DNA from: Candidatus Solibacter sp.
GTDB lineage: Bacteria; Acidobacteriota; Terriglobia; Bryobacterales; Bryobacteraceae
Assembly (NCBI GenBank): GCA_013822245.1
Contig: PNKE01000010.1
Location: 19,077-83,076, forward strand
Reading direction: 5' to 3'
DNA: 64,000 bases
In this document: piece by piece, positions 15,974 through 24,916 of the stretch
How positions within the stretch are numbered: position 1 is the first letter of the stretch
How the letters are laid out: each line of letters begins with the position of its first letter
Translations under genes and position numbers: made by a program
Notes under the pieces: model-generated
The model's database searches: none
The model's input: the letters and a program-made list of their open reading frames with translations, nothing else
Told to the model about the DNA's origin: nothing

Positions 15974-16912
15974 CTAGCGAATCCCCCAGCAGAACGGATC
16001 CAGTTCATCCAGCATCAGCTTCGCATCCGCGTTCACAAACGCCTCGCCCCTCACATACGGCATCACCTGCCCGTCTCTCACCGCAACCCTGCCCTCAAAC
16101 ACGCTGCCCACAATCGACTCCTGCCGCCACGCCTCGCCCTCCTTCAGCTTCCCGTCCGCATACAGGCACGCCAGCTTCGCGCTCGTCCCCGTCCCGCACG
16201 GCGACCGGTCATACGCCTTGCCCGGACACAGCACGAAGTTCCGGCTATCGGCCACTTCCTTCGATGACGGCGGCCCAAAGAGTTCGATATGGTCGATCTC
16301 CGCACCGCCCGCGCCCGTGATCCCATTCGCCGTCAGCGCCTGCCTGATCCGCCACGTGTAACTCGTCAACCCCTCCAAATTCGCCAGCGTGAGCGCCACC
16401 GGCGATCCCTCCACCATGAAAAACCAGTTCCCGCCCCACGCAATATCGCCCGTCACAATGCCGATCCCCGGAACGTTCACCGCTGCCCCTTTCGCCAGCC
16501 GGTAACTCGCCACATTGCCGATCGTCGTCACCCCCGCCCCGTGATACTCCACCGTCACCACCCCCACCGGCGTGTCGATCCTCCGCACGCCCGCCTCCAT
16601 CCGCCCCATGTAGGCCAGCGTCGCCACCAGCCCGATCGTCCCGTGCCCGCACATCCCCAAATACCCGACGTTGTTGAAGAAAATCACCCCCGCCGCGCAC
16701 CCCGGTTCGTTCGGTTCGCACAGCAGCGCCCCCACCATTGCATCCGACCCTCGCGGCTCATTCACCACCGCCGACCGGAACCGGTCGTGTTCCGCCCTGA
16801 ACCTCTCCAGCCGCTCTCTCAACGGCCCCGCGCCCAGATCGGGTCCGCCGGCGACGACAACCCGCGTCGGTTCCCCGCCGGTATGCGAATCGATGACATG
16901 AATCTGCCGCAT
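15974..16912 (-). CDS. proline racemase family protein, probable 4-hydroxyproline 2-epimerase
   Basis: 312 residues. Both catalytic cysteines are present: MCGHGTIGL (Cys at about 88) and DRSPCGTGTSAK (Cys at about 239). The Cys/Cys pair marks epimerases and racemases, whereas trans-3-hydroxyproline dehydratases have Thr at the second place. It should interconvert trans-4-hydroxy-L-proline and cis-4-hydroxy-D-proline, the first step of bacterial hydroxyproline breakdown, and the following genes supply the next two steps. It is first in the operon. Its ribosome site (GGGGGA) lies within the right copy of the 19-bp direct repeat. Plain proline racemase activity cannot be excluded from sequence. 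Confidence 0.9.
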   Translation of the reverse strand: MRQIHVIDSHTGGEPTRVVVAGGPDLGAGPLRERLERFRAEHDRFRSAVVNEPRGSDAMVGALLCEPNEPGCAAGVIFFNNVGYLGMCGHGTIGLVATLAYMGRMEAGVRRIDTPVGVVTVEYHGAGVTTIGNVASYRLAKGAAVNVPGIGIVTGDIAWGGNWFFMVEGSPVALTLANLEGLTSYTWRIRQALTANGITGAGGAEIDHIELFGPPSSKEVADSRNFVLCPGKAYDRSPCGTGTSAKLACLYADGKLKEGEAWRQESIVGSVFEGRVAVRDGQVMPYVRGEAFVNADAKLMLDELDPFCWGIR

Positions 16913-16914
16913 GA

Positions 16915-16933
16915 TTTCCCCCGCGTCCGGATC
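16915..16933 (+). repeat. right copy of 19-bp direct repeat flanking the hydroxyproline operon
   Basis: Identical to 12186-12204. It begins three bases upstream of the epimerase start codon and contains that gene's ribosome binding site. Confidence 0.65.
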
Positions 16934-17165
16934 TTCGGGTCCATTCTACCGCCTCAACCGCATCAAGAGCCGCACTGTAAAGAAGCCGCGGACGAAAGGG
17001 AGCGCGTACCGGCGCCCACCCTGCGCGCACTGCCCCGGCAAGGCTGAGTGTTGTTTACGTTGGGTTCGGAGGGGGGGGCGAAGCCGTCCAGTCATGAACG
17101 CAGGGACACGGCGGGGCAGCGGCGAAGACGGCTCGCCATGAGGCGTGCCGGCCTGGTTTTCAAGA

Positions 17166-17191
17166 CCGTCAAGGCCCGGAAGGCTTGACGG
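17166..17191 (-). terminator. hairpin behind the second receptor gene
   Basis: CCGTCAAG pairs with CTTGACGG around a short loop, 12 bases after the stop. Read on the minus strand it is a variant of the first hairpin behind the other two receptor genes, and the following CTTGAAAACCAGGCCGG also resembles the continuation there. The second hairpin is not preserved. Confidence 0.55.
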
Positions 17192-17203
17192 GGTGGCGCG
17201 GAA

Positions 17204-20200
17204 TCAGAACTTCAGCCTGATGCCGATTTCGATGCGGCGGTTGTCGAGGACGCTGGGGACGTTCTGGTGGCCCACGCCGCCGCGGTACTGGTTGTACTTC
17301 TCGGCCGCGGTGGCGTTGGGCGAAGCGGCGACGAGGTTGGCGACGAGTTGATCGGGGGAGTTGAACAGGTAATTGCCGTTGGAGAGCTGCGGACCCATCA
17401 TCTTGAAGGTGAAGCCGGTGTTGATGTCCTGGCGGCGAACCTGGTTGAAGGGGTTGAAGAAGCTGGCGCGGAGTTCCAAGCCCAGCCGTTCCTTGATGGG
17501 GAACTGCTTGGTGATGTTGATGTCATTGGAGAAGGTGCCAGGCGACCACAGGTAGTTCATTGAGCCCATGCCATTGGGGTCGATTCCCCCGAGGCCGAAG
17601 ACGCTGGTGTCATAGAACTTGTCGATGCCGCCGCCGCCGGTATTGGGGTTGCCGGAGGGCGACATGCGCGGGGCGATGTCGGGGCTGCCGGTGAAGATGG
17701 CGTTCAGGTTCGGCACGCCCTGGTTGTTGTTGGCGTACTGAAGGCCGAAGGTGGGCGAAAGGGGGCGTCCGGAGTAGAAGTTCATCATGTGGGCGATGCC
17801 CCAGCCGTCGAAGGCCTGGCGGCCGAAGGGGTTGTCCAGGCCGAACTTCGCGGCCAGCTTCGGCACATCGTAGGTGTAGTTGATGCCGACGACATGGACG
17901 CGGTGTTCGTTGGCGACGAAGCCGGTGTAGTCCTGCCACTTGTAATAGAACGGCCCCTGGTTGTCGAGTTGCGACTGGAGTTTGCCGAAGGTGTGGACGA
18001 AGGCGAAGGTCAGCCCGCGGCTGTAGCGCTTGTTGATGCTCCACTGGAGCGAGTTGTAGCGGGCGTTGGCGTTGTTGGTGATGAGGTTGAGCTGGTTGAA
18101 GCCCTGGAAGGGCCGCATCAGGAGGGAGTCGACGTTGCGCGTGCCGGGCAGGGGGCCGGGATTGGAGCCGGAGACGGGGCCGGCGAAGTTGTTGCCGGCG
18201 AGGCGGGGATCGGTGAACTCGGGGCGCCAGGCGACGCCGGGCAGCACCATATTGATGTTGAACTGCATGTTCTGGTAGCGCTGGATGTTACCGATGTAGC
18301 CGACGTCGAGGACGAGGTTCCAGGGCAGTTCACGCTGGATGGTGAAGCTGTAGTCGTAGACGGTGGGGACGGAGTTGCTGGATTCGTCGTAGGCGCCATA
18401 GGACTGGGGAGAGATGCGGACGACGGTGGAGTTGTTGAGCGTGGCGAGGCTGGTCTGGCGGTAATCGACGGCCTTGGCGAGGCCGTTCTGGAAGGTGCCG
18501 GTGGCGCGGCCGATGGTGGGGCGGTTGTAGGACCAGCCGAAGCCGGTGCGGAGGACGGTTTTGTTGGCGAACTGCCAGGCGATGCCGCCGCGCGGGGCCA
18601 TGAGGATGTACTTGGGGTTGCGGATACCGGCGCTGCCGATCTCGCCGCCGAGGGCGCGGATGCCGTTCATCATGTCGCCGGAGCCGGGAACGATGGTGTA
18701 GCGCAGGGCGGCGGAGACGCTGGCCGGGAGTTGGACGCCGGGGTTGGCGGGGTCGATGATGCGCGAGGGGGCGGTGGGGTCGGGGACGTAGTAGCGGGGG
18801 GCCTTTTTGGGATCCCAGAGGCCGGGGAAGAAGGCGGCGTCCATGGTGAGGCCGTGCTCGACGTTGGCCTCGGAGGGGATGTGATAGAAGCGCATGCCGT
18901 AGTCGAAAGTCAATTTGGGCGTTACTTTCCAGGTGTCCTGGATGAAGAAGTGGAAGTCCTGATACATGGACATTTTGCGGGAGGGGTTGGAGACCTGCTG
19001 GAAGGAGTTCAGCGCGCCGGCGAGCATGTTGGCCGGGCTGTAGCCCCAGTCGAACTCGCTGGCGGTGTTGACGCCGAAGTTGTAGTTGCCCTTCTCGATG
19101 GCGGCGTTGATTTCGTCCTTCTGGTTGCGCATGTACTGGCCGCCGATTTTGATGAGGTGGGAGCCGCGGGTCCAGGAGACGTTCTGGGCGATGTGGTATT
19201 CAGGGGCCTTGGCGTACCAGGGGAAGCGGTTGAACTGGAAGTCCTGATAGCCGGTGCCGCTGATCTGGGGCAGGATATCGGTAGAGGTTTTGAAGGCCTG
19301 GGGCAGGCCGGACAGGCCTCGTTTGGAGAGGCTGACCTGATCGGGGTCGTCGAGGACATCGAGCGGAGAATTGACGAAGTCCTTCTGCCAACTGACGAGC
19401 GTTTCACTGACGGTAGTGGGCGAGATGGCCTTGGTGAGGTTCATGGTCAGCATCTTGTCGGGACGGCTCCAGCCGGTGACGACGAACGGGAGGTTTGAGC
19501 CGGCGGCCCAGGTGAGCATGTCGCGGAGGGTCTGGTGGTCGTAGTTGTAGCGGACGAACATGCGGGTGGAGTCGTTGATGTTCCAATCGAACTTCCAGAC
19601 GTTGAGGTGGCGTTTGTCGAGTTTGGCGTACTCGTTGAGGTAGTTGTTGTTGGTCTCGTTTTTCAGATTCGGCAGCGGGTAGATGTTGGTGATGGCCTTG
19701 CCGAGCGGATCGATGAGGCTGGCGGGCATGATGTTGTTGGGGAGCAGGACGGGCTTGCCGGAGGCCTGTGAGCCGGGCATATAGATGGCGGGGCGCTGGC
19801 CGTTGGCGTTGACGGTCTGGGAGAAGTCGCCAAGGCGTTCGAGGGCGGTGGGGACGCGGATCTGATTGGTGAGGGTGGGGGTGTCCTGCTTGAGGTTTTC
19901 GTAGTTATAGAAGAAGAAGAGCTTGTCTTTCCTGATGGGGCCGCCGAGGTTGCCGCCGAAGTAGTTGTAGCGGTAGCGGGGATTGGGCATGCCGAAGAAG
20001 GCCTGGTTCCAGGGGCGGGCGTTGAGGATTTCGTTGCGCATGTAGTTCCAGGCGGTACCGTGGAAGGTATTGGTGCCGGACTTGGTGACGATGTTGACGA
20101 TCATGCCTGCGCGGTTGCCGAACTCGGCCTGGAAGTTGTTGGTCATGACGGCGACTTCCTGGATGGATTCGAGGCTGGGGGTGACGGTGGTCTTGGAGTC

Positions 20201-20818
20201 GCTGCCGTGGTCGACATTGCTGCCGCCGTCGAGGTTGACCTGGGTCTGGTTGGAGGCCTTGCCGTTGACGCGGAAGTCGCCGTAGCCGTCGTAGCCGGCC
20301 TCACGGCCGTTGATGGCGTTGACGTTGTTGGGGGTGGCGCCGGGGATTGTCTTCAACAGGGTGGACCAGTTGCGCCCCTGCAGCGGCAGGTCGGTGACCT
20401 GTTTGGCCTGGATGACGTCGCTGCGGACGGCGTTCTCGGTGGCGATTTTGGGGATTTCGGCGGTGACGTCGACGATGGTCATGGGGCCGGAGCCGATTTC
20501 CAGGGTGATTGAGCCGAGCGGCAGATTCTGCAGGGCGTTCAAGGTGAGATCCTTGACGGCGCGGGACTGGAAGCCCTTGGCCGAGATAGTGAGGTCGTAC
20601 TTGCTGGCGGGCAGCGAGGGCAGAGTGAAGATGCCGGACTCGTTGGACGCCGAAACGCGTTCGGAGTTGGTGGAAAGCTGAAGCGCCTTGATTTCAGCGT
20701 TTGGAATGGGCGCGCCGCTGGCGTCGACCACGGTTCCCGTTATCGATCCCAATCCGCCTTGCCCGAAGGCGACTACGGCCAGACCGAGTGAGCACAGCAA
20801 GATCTTGGGTGTTCGCAT
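17204..20818 (-). CDS. TonB-dependent receptor, Oar-like, with carboxypeptidase-regulatory-like N-terminus
   Basis: 1204 residues. Signal peptide at 1-20 (MRTPKILLCSLGLAVVAFGQ), then the regulatory-like domain (GSITGTVVDASGAPIPNAEI) to about residue 110. The plug is recognised by LPLQGRNWSTLLKTIPGA and FRVNGKASNQTQVNLDGGSN. The rest is a large barrel ending RRIEIGIRLKF with terminal Phe. The ATG at 20818 follows GGAGG; an ATG 21 bases upstream is less well placed. It is the second of three receptors here. The substrate is unknown; the following co-directional DUF4038 and ThuA genes are upstream of it, not downstream, and are not clearly in its operon. Confidence 0.9.
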   Translation of the reverse strand: MRTPKILLCSLGLAVVAFGQGGLGSITGTVVDASGAPIPNAEIKALQLSTNSERVSASNESGIFTLPSLPASKYDLTISAKGFQSRAVKDLTLNALQNLPLGSITLEIGSGPMTIVDVTAEIPKIATENAVRSDVIQAKQVTDLPLQGRNWSTLLKTIPGATPNNVNAINGREAGYDGYGDFRVNGKASNQTQVNLDGGSNVDHGSDSKTTVTPSLESIQEVAVMTNNFQAEFGNRAGMIVNIVTKSGTNTFHGTAWNYMRNEILNARPWNQAFFGMPNPRYRYNYFGGNLGGPIRKDKLFFFYNYENLKQDTPTLTNQIRVPTALERLGDFSQTVNANGQRPAIYMPGSQASGKPVLLPNNIMPASLIDPLGKAITNIYPLPNLKNETNNNYLNEYAKLDKRHLNVWKFDWNINDSTRMFVRYNYDHQTLRDMLTWAAGSNLPFVVTGWSRPDKMLTMNLTKAISPTTVSETLVSWQKDFVNSPLDVLDDPDQVSLSKRGLSGLPQAFKTSTDILPQISGTGYQDFQFNRFPWYAKAPEYHIAQNVSWTRGSHLIKIGGQYMRNQKDEINAAIEKGNYNFGVNTASEFDWGYSPANMLAGALNSFQQVSNPSRKMSMYQDFHFFIQDTWKVTPKLTFDYGMRFYHIPSEANVEHGLTMDAAFFPGLWDPKKAPRYYVPDPTAPSRIIDPANPGVQLPASVSAALRYTIVPGSGDMMNGIRALGGEIGSAGIRNPKYILMAPRGGIAWQFANKTVLRTGFGWSYNRPTIGRATGTFQNGLAKAVDYRQTSLATLNNSTVVRISPQSYGAYDESSNSVPTVYDYSFTIQRELPWNLVLDVGYIGNIQRYQNMQFNINMVLPGVAWRPEFTDPRLAGNNFAGPVSGSNPGPLPGTRNVDSLLMRPFQGFNQLNLITNNANARYNSLQWSINKRYSRGLTFAFVHTFGKLQSQLDNQGPFYYKWQDYTGFVANEHRVHVVGINYTYDVPKLAAKFGLDNPFGRQAFDGWGIAHMMNFYSGRPLSPTFGLQYANNNQGVPNLNAIFTGSPDIAPRMSPSGNPNTGGGGIDKFYDTSVFGLGGIDPNGMGSMNYLWSPGTFSNDINITKQFPIKERLGLELRASFFNPFNQVRRQDINTGFTFKMMGPQLSNGNYLFNSPDQLVANLVAASPNATAAEKYNQYRGGVGHQNVPSVLDNRRIEIGIRLKF

Positions 20819-20840
20819 GATAGCCTCCAAAGACTCCATC

Positions 20841-20876
20841 CGAATGGACGATATATTAGCTGTGGACCAACGTCAA
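20841..20876 (-). promoter_or_regulatory. probable promoter of the second receptor gene
   Basis: On the minus strand TTGACG (20876-20871) is a good -35. TATATC (15-bp spacer) or TATCGT (17-bp spacer) could be the -10. An inverted repeat TTTAAC/GTTAAA (20880-20885 and 20898-20903) lies just upstream and could bind a regulator. Confidence 0.4.
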
Positions 20877-20947
20877 GGCTTTAACAGATAAAAGAACGTT
20901 AAATCCTGGAGCTGCCCGCTATGGATGAGCCACTTTGGACGAAGCCG

Positions 20948-22564
20948 TCACGGCTTGAGAAGGAGGAGCCAGTCGCCGGGGGCTGGGGTCTGGATGGTGG
21001 CGGAGGCGGAGGGTTGGAGGCGGGGGCCGGGTTTGCGTGCTCCGGTTTTGGGGTCGATCCAGGTGGCGGTGACGGGGCGGCCGAAGAGGGAGAGGTCGAG
21101 GGTGGGGTTGGGGTTGGAGGGGAGGTAGAGGAGGGCGAGTGAGCGGTCCTCGGCGAGGACGGCGGCGATGTAGTTGGAGAAATCGCCGTCGACCTTGGTG
21201 GGGGCGGCGAGACGGGCTTCGGGGCGGAGCGAGGTCCAGGGGATAGAGGTGATGACGGCGGCGAGGGTGTTCATGGCTTCGGCGCCGGGCCAGGCCATGC
21301 AGTCGCGCCAGGCGGGGGCGTTGCCGGCGCGGTCGTGATTGAGGACCGGTCCGGGTTCGCGCATCCAGGGCCAGACGCCATGGGCGCCATAGGTGATGCC
21401 GGCGATGGGGGCGGCGAGGAGGGAATACCAGGAGGCGCGGCGGACGGCGAAGGCGTCGATGAGTTGTTTCTGATAGGAGATGTGGCCTTCGTAGTTGGGT
21501 TCGGAATCGATGACGGGGCGTGGGGGATTGATGCGCCAGCCCTGGGCGGGGCCGCGCCAGGCTTGCCATTGCCATTTCTGGGGGTTGCCGCCGTGGCCGG
21601 ACTGGTAGATGAAGTAGTCGATCCAGGGTTCGTCCTTGAGGCCTTCCCAGGGTTCCTGAAGACCGCGGGGGTGGAGGGTGGCGGGGCGGCGGGCGAGTTC
21701 CGGGGGGAAGACGGCGCGGCCGATTTCCTTCCAGCGTGCGGCTTTTTCGTCGCGGTAATCGCCGTCGCCGCCGAGGAACCAGAGCGAGCCAAAGGCATGG
21801 TAGCGGGCCTGGATGTAGCGTGCGAGCGTGGCGGCGAAGGGGATGGAGAGGGTTTCGCCGGGGCTTTCGCCGGCTTTGGAGGTGAGGGCCCAGAGCATGA
21901 CGGGGACGGGGACGAGGCCGGCGCGGCGGATGGCGGCGATGCGCTGGTCGAGGCGGCGGAAGAAGACGGGGTCGATGACGAGGCGGGAGTCGAGGATCTG
22001 GAAGGCGGTGCGGCCCTGTTCGTCGGCGTAGGCGGTGCGCCATTGGGTGGTGACGAACTGGACGGCGGTGAAACGTTGTTTGACGCGTGCGGCGAGGTAA
22101 TCGTCCCATTCGCCGGCGGTGGCGAGGAGGGGTCCGTTCCAGGCGGTGTCGGCGAGGAAGAACCAGGGTTGGGCGTTGCCGGCATGGACGAAGTGGCGGC
22201 GGTTGGGGGAGATGACGGGTGGGCCTTGGCGGTCGAGGGCGGTTGTGGCGCGGTTGGGGACGGAGGTGAAGGAGCCGGATTTGGGTTCGAGGTCCAAGTC
22301 GGGCGAGGAGACGGTGAAGGAGTAGTCGCCGAGCCTCATGGGCGAATAGCGGACCTTCCAGTTGGATGCGCCGTCCCAGAAGGCTTCGACGGTTTCGGCT
22401 GAGTCGCGGGAGGTGAAGGAGACGCGGACGCGGGCCGACAGGGGATCGGCGGGCGGTTTGGCGGCGGTGAGGGCTTGTTCGAAGACGGCGAACTGGGGCG
22501 TCTGTGACGTGGTTTGGGCGAAGGCGGCCAACGAGAACAGGGCGAGGGACAGACGCCAGAGCAT
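20948..22564 (-). CDS. secreted DUF4038 (GH140-like) glycoside hydrolase with DUF5060-like N-terminal domain
   Basis: 538 residues. Signal peptide (MLWRLSLALFSLAAFAQ), then a beta-rich DUF5060-like domain (RVRVSFTSRDSAETVEAFWDG) to about residue 105. A DUF4038 TIM barrel follows (WFFLADTAWNGPLLATAGEWDDYLA, described by its DTAW motif), with the conserved barrel regions VPVMLWALTSKAG, WFLGGDGDYRDEKA and PVIDSEPNYEGH. A small beta domain closes the protein. GH140 members are apiosidases acting on plant pectin (rhamnogalacturonan II), so plant polysaccharide use is suggested; activity on another glycoside is possible. It lies 13 bp downstream of the ThuA gene in the same direction, so the two are probably co-transcribed. 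Confidence 0.8.
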   Translation of the reverse strand: MLWRLSLALFSLAAFAQTTSQTPQFAVFEQALTAAKPPADPLSARVRVSFTSRDSAETVEAFWDGASNWKVRYSPMRLGDYSFTVSSPDLDLEPKSGSFTSVPNRATTALDRQGPPVISPNRRHFVHAGNAQPWFFLADTAWNGPLLATAGEWDDYLAARVKQRFTAVQFVTTQWRTAYADEQGRTAFQILDSRLVIDPVFFRRLDQRIAAIRRAGLVPVPVMLWALTSKAGESPGETLSIPFAATLARYIQARYHAFGSLWFLGGDGDYRDEKAARWKEIGRAVFPPELARRPATLHPRGLQEPWEGLKDEPWIDYFIYQSGHGGNPQKWQWQAWRGPAQGWRINPPRPVIDSEPNYEGHISYQKQLIDAFAVRRASWYSLLAAPIAGITYGAHGVWPWMREPGPVLNHDRAGNAPAWRDCMAWPGAEAMNTLAAVITSIPWTSLRPEARLAAPTKVDGDFSNYIAAVLAEDRSLALLYLPSNPNPTLDLSLFGRPVTATWIDPKTGARKPGPRLQPSASATIQTPAPGDWLLLLKP

Positions 22565-22577
22565 GTAGGACTCCTAA

Positions 22578-23393
22578 TTAGTTGGCCGGGCGGGGCCGGG
22601 GTTGGGCCGTGCCGTCAGTCAGTTTCATGACCCACTTCACGGCCTCGAGCCACATTTTCTGCACGCCGGTGTCGGCCCAGGACTCTTCGGTGTGGCCGAG
22701 GGTGGAATAAAAGACGCGGCCATTGCCGTGGGTTTTGACCCAGGAGACGGCGAAGTCCTTGTCGGCGCGCTTGATGCCCTTTTTGGTCATGTCGAGTTTG
22801 GATTCATCCATGCGGAGCAGGACGCGGGAGTTTTCGCGGGAGAACTCCTTGGCCTGATAGATCTCGTCGAGGATGGTGAAGGATTTGGGGAAGTGGGCGG
22901 TGATGGGGTGGGTGGGGTCTTCGACGAGGATGGGGGAGGGGGAAGTGTTCCAGGGGTGGCCGTCGAAGTAGCCGCCGAGCATCTGGCCGTATTCGGGCCA
23001 TTTGTAGAAAGTGTCGGGGGCGCTATGGACGCCGATGAAGCCTTTGCCGTCGTCCTTGATGAAGGACATGAGGGCGGCGCGTTGTTCGTCGTCCATTTTG
23101 AGTTCGCCGGTGGTGTAGAAGGCGACGGCGTCGAAGTAGTCGAGATTCTTGGCGTTGCCGGTGAGCTTCTTCTTGGTGAGGAGCTGGACGTCGGTTTTTA
23201 TGTAGGTTTCCCAGAGGCCGGACTCCTTGCCGAGCTTCCAGAGGGTGGCCATGCCGGTGGAGGTGGCGTCGTGCTGGAAGCCTTCGACGGCGCCGATGAC
23301 GAGCAGGCGCTTCTTGGCCGGCGGTTGTTGGGCGGCGGCGGGGAGGGCGAGCAGGGCGGCGGAGAGGAAAAGGGAGAAAAGGGACGCTTTCAT
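22578..23393 (-). CDS. secreted ThuA-like domain protein
   Basis: 271 residues. Signal peptide from MKASLFSLFLSAALLALPAAA, then a class I glutamine-amidotransferase-like ThuA fold: LLVIGAVEGFQHDA, YDFDAVAFYTTGE-like strand, GFIGVHSAPDTFYKWPEYGQ, GGYFDGHPW and GRVFYSTLGHTEESW. ThuA-like proteins take part in sugar metabolism in soil bacteria but no reaction is firmly assigned; the exported ThuA proteins of Acidobacteria and Planctomycetes often sit with glycosidases, as here. The ATG at 23393 is chosen over one 21 bases upstream because it starts directly with the signal peptide. Confidence 0.82.
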   Translation of the reverse strand: MKASLFSLFLSAALLALPAAAQQPPAKKRLLVIGAVEGFQHDATSTGMATLWKLGKESGLWETYIKTDVQLLTKKKLTGNAKNLDYFDAVAFYTTGELKMDDEQRAALMSFIKDDGKGFIGVHSAPDTFYKWPEYGQMLGGYFDGHPWNTSPSPILVEDPTHPITAHFPKSFTILDEIYQAKEFSRENSRVLLRMDESKLDMTKKGIKRADKDFAVSWVKTHGNGRVFYSTLGHTEESWADTGVQKMWLEAVKWVMKLTDGTAQPRPRPAN

Positions 23394-23447
23394 GGGTCTG
23401 GCTCCAGTCGGCAATCATCATATCACCGGTCATCTAGACTGGTAGCT

Positions 23448-24278
23448 ATGAACACACCGCATCCGCCAGAAGCGCCGAAGCAGCCGATCGAGGGGGTGGA
23501 GAACCTGATTACGGTCGGGTCAGGCAAGGGGGGGGTGGGAAAGACGACGGTTGCGGTGAACCTGTCGATCGCGCTGGCGGCGTTGGGGTATAAGGTAGGG
23601 CTGCTGGACGCGGATGTGTATGGGCCGAACGTGCCGCTGATGATGGGGGTTCGGGACACGCCGTATATGGTGGAAGGGCGGATTCAACCGCTGGAGCAGT
23701 ATGGGGTGAAGGTGATGTCGATGGGGTTTCTGAACCCCGGGGACAAGCCGCTGATCTGGCGCGGACCGATGCTGCACAGCGTGATGCAGCAGTTTCTGAG
23801 GCAGGTGGATTGGGGCGGGCTGGATTACCTGCTGGTGGATCTGCCGCCGGGGACCGGGGATGTGCAGTTGTCGCTGATCCAGACGGCGCCGATCACGGGG
23901 GCGGTTGTGGTGACGACGCCTTCGGAGGTGTCGCTGGAGGACGGGCGGAAGGCGGTGCTGATGTTCAGGCAGGTGAAAGTGGAGCTGCTGGGCATGGTTG
24001 AGAACATGAGTTACCTGATTGTGCCGGGGACGGGGCAGCGGGTGGACGTGTTCGGCGAAGGCGGCGGGAAGCGGACGGCGGAGGCGATGGAGGTTCCGTT
24101 CCTGGGCGAGTTGCCGATGGACGCGCGGGTGAGGATCGGCGGTGACACGGGACGGCCGGTGGCGCTGATGGGCGAGGCGGACGAGCAGGCAAGGCCGTTT
24201 TTCGAGATGGCGCGAAGGATGGTGGAGCAGGCCAAGGCCGCGCATCGGCCGGCGGCGCGGATGACAGTGGAGGACTAA
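23448..24278 (+). CDS. mrp: Mrp/NBP35-family P-loop ATPase (iron-sulfur cluster carrier-like)
   Basis: 276 residues. The deviant Walker A GSGKGGVGKTTVAVNLSIAL, switch LLDADVYGPNVP and Walker B DYLLVDLPPGTGDVQLS are complete. Family members bind and transfer Fe-S clusters. The usual C-terminal metal site CPxC after NMSY is missing here: the sequence is ENMSYLIVPGTGQRVDVFG, without any cysteine. The N-terminal DUF59 domain found in many Mrp proteins is also absent. The protein may still act as an ATPase partner, or use another cluster site. The start at 23448 is the first ATG giving the family N-terminus. Its last 33 bases recur in a chimeric fragment at 26732-26764. Confidence 0.88.
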   Translation: MNTPHPPEAPKQPIEGVENLITVGSGKGGVGKTTVAVNLSIALAALGYKVGLLDADVYGPNVPLMMGVRDTPYMVEGRIQPLEQYGVKVMSMGFLNPGDKPLIWRGPMLHSVMQQFLRQVDWGGLDYLLVDLPPGTGDVQLSLIQTAPITGAVVVTTPSEVSLEDGRKAVLMFRQVKVELLGMVENMSYLIVPGTGQRVDVFGEGGGKRTAEAMEVPFLGELPMDARVRIGGDTGRPVALMGEADEQARPFFEMARRMVEQAKAAHRPAARMTVED

Positions 24279-24916
24279 GACCCGTTGCTTAGGGTGCTGG
24301 CGAGGCCGGGGATCCGATCGGGATAAGGACGAATGCGCGGGCGGGACTCGGGAGGCGGTACACGACGTTTGACGGGTTTGAGCGGTTCGAGGCGATGATG
24401 ACCGACGTCAGGATGAAGCCGAACTATACGTTCCGGTATTAGTGGGGGTGGGGCGCTGGGTGGCATTTGGGATATTTATAACCGAAGTTAACAATTGACG
24501 TTGCGGCGGACGGGGGCGGTCAAGGGCAGTGAAGCGGGCGGCGGCAGCGTGGGGTAAGTGGTTTGAGGAGTAGGAGTTGCATGGGAAAAGGGCGGTGGAG
24601 CGGGGGAGATCGTGAGGCTGGGCTGGGGCTGGGGCGTCTCGTAGGCCGTTCATGTTTCGGTCGAAAGATCCGAAGAGAGGGAGTGTGTGTGGATCATATG
24701 AGATCCACAGCCGGAACCGGACGGGCTGACAGCGCTTGAGCGCGGGGAGCCGAGCAGGCACCGGCCGCCACCGAGTCGGCTTGGAGCATTCGCGGGCGGC
24801 AAGCACCGGCAGATCTTTGAGAACACACGCGGAGCCTGTCGTGCGCTCAGACGCGAGACCCGGAGCTGGGAGCCTCGGGGCAACATATAGAAGCCGATGG
24901 CGAAGGAGTACAAGAA
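24279..24916. other. intergenic region upstream of the chemoreceptor, possible gene remnant
   Basis: About 640 bases. The stretch 24320-24442 can be read on the plus strand as a short peptide ending in TDVRMKPNYTFRY and a stop, which looks like the tail of a protein, but no start or family was recognised. It includes TTTGACGGGTTTGA, also found in the receptor 3' modules. An AT-richer segment at 24470-24500 may hold the chemoreceptor promoter. No clear promoter pair was identified. Confidence 0.35.

Noticed and set aside
13346..16267. Long plus-strand open frames across the hydroxyproline operon
   Set aside because: Pro/Arg/His-rich low-complexity translations; the minus-strand frames carry clear enzyme motifs.
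17789..19498. 569-codon open frame antisense to the second receptor gene
   Set aside because: Gly/Val/Ala/Asp-rich shadow with no start signal or motif.
22602..23447. Extension of the mrp frame upstream over the ThuA gene
   Set aside because: It is antisense to a well-supported secreted protein; the Mrp family N-terminus begins at the ATG at 23448.
24320..24442. Short protein ending in MKPNYTFRY
   Set aside because: No start codon with ribosome site and no family match; kept only as a possible remnant within the intergenic note.
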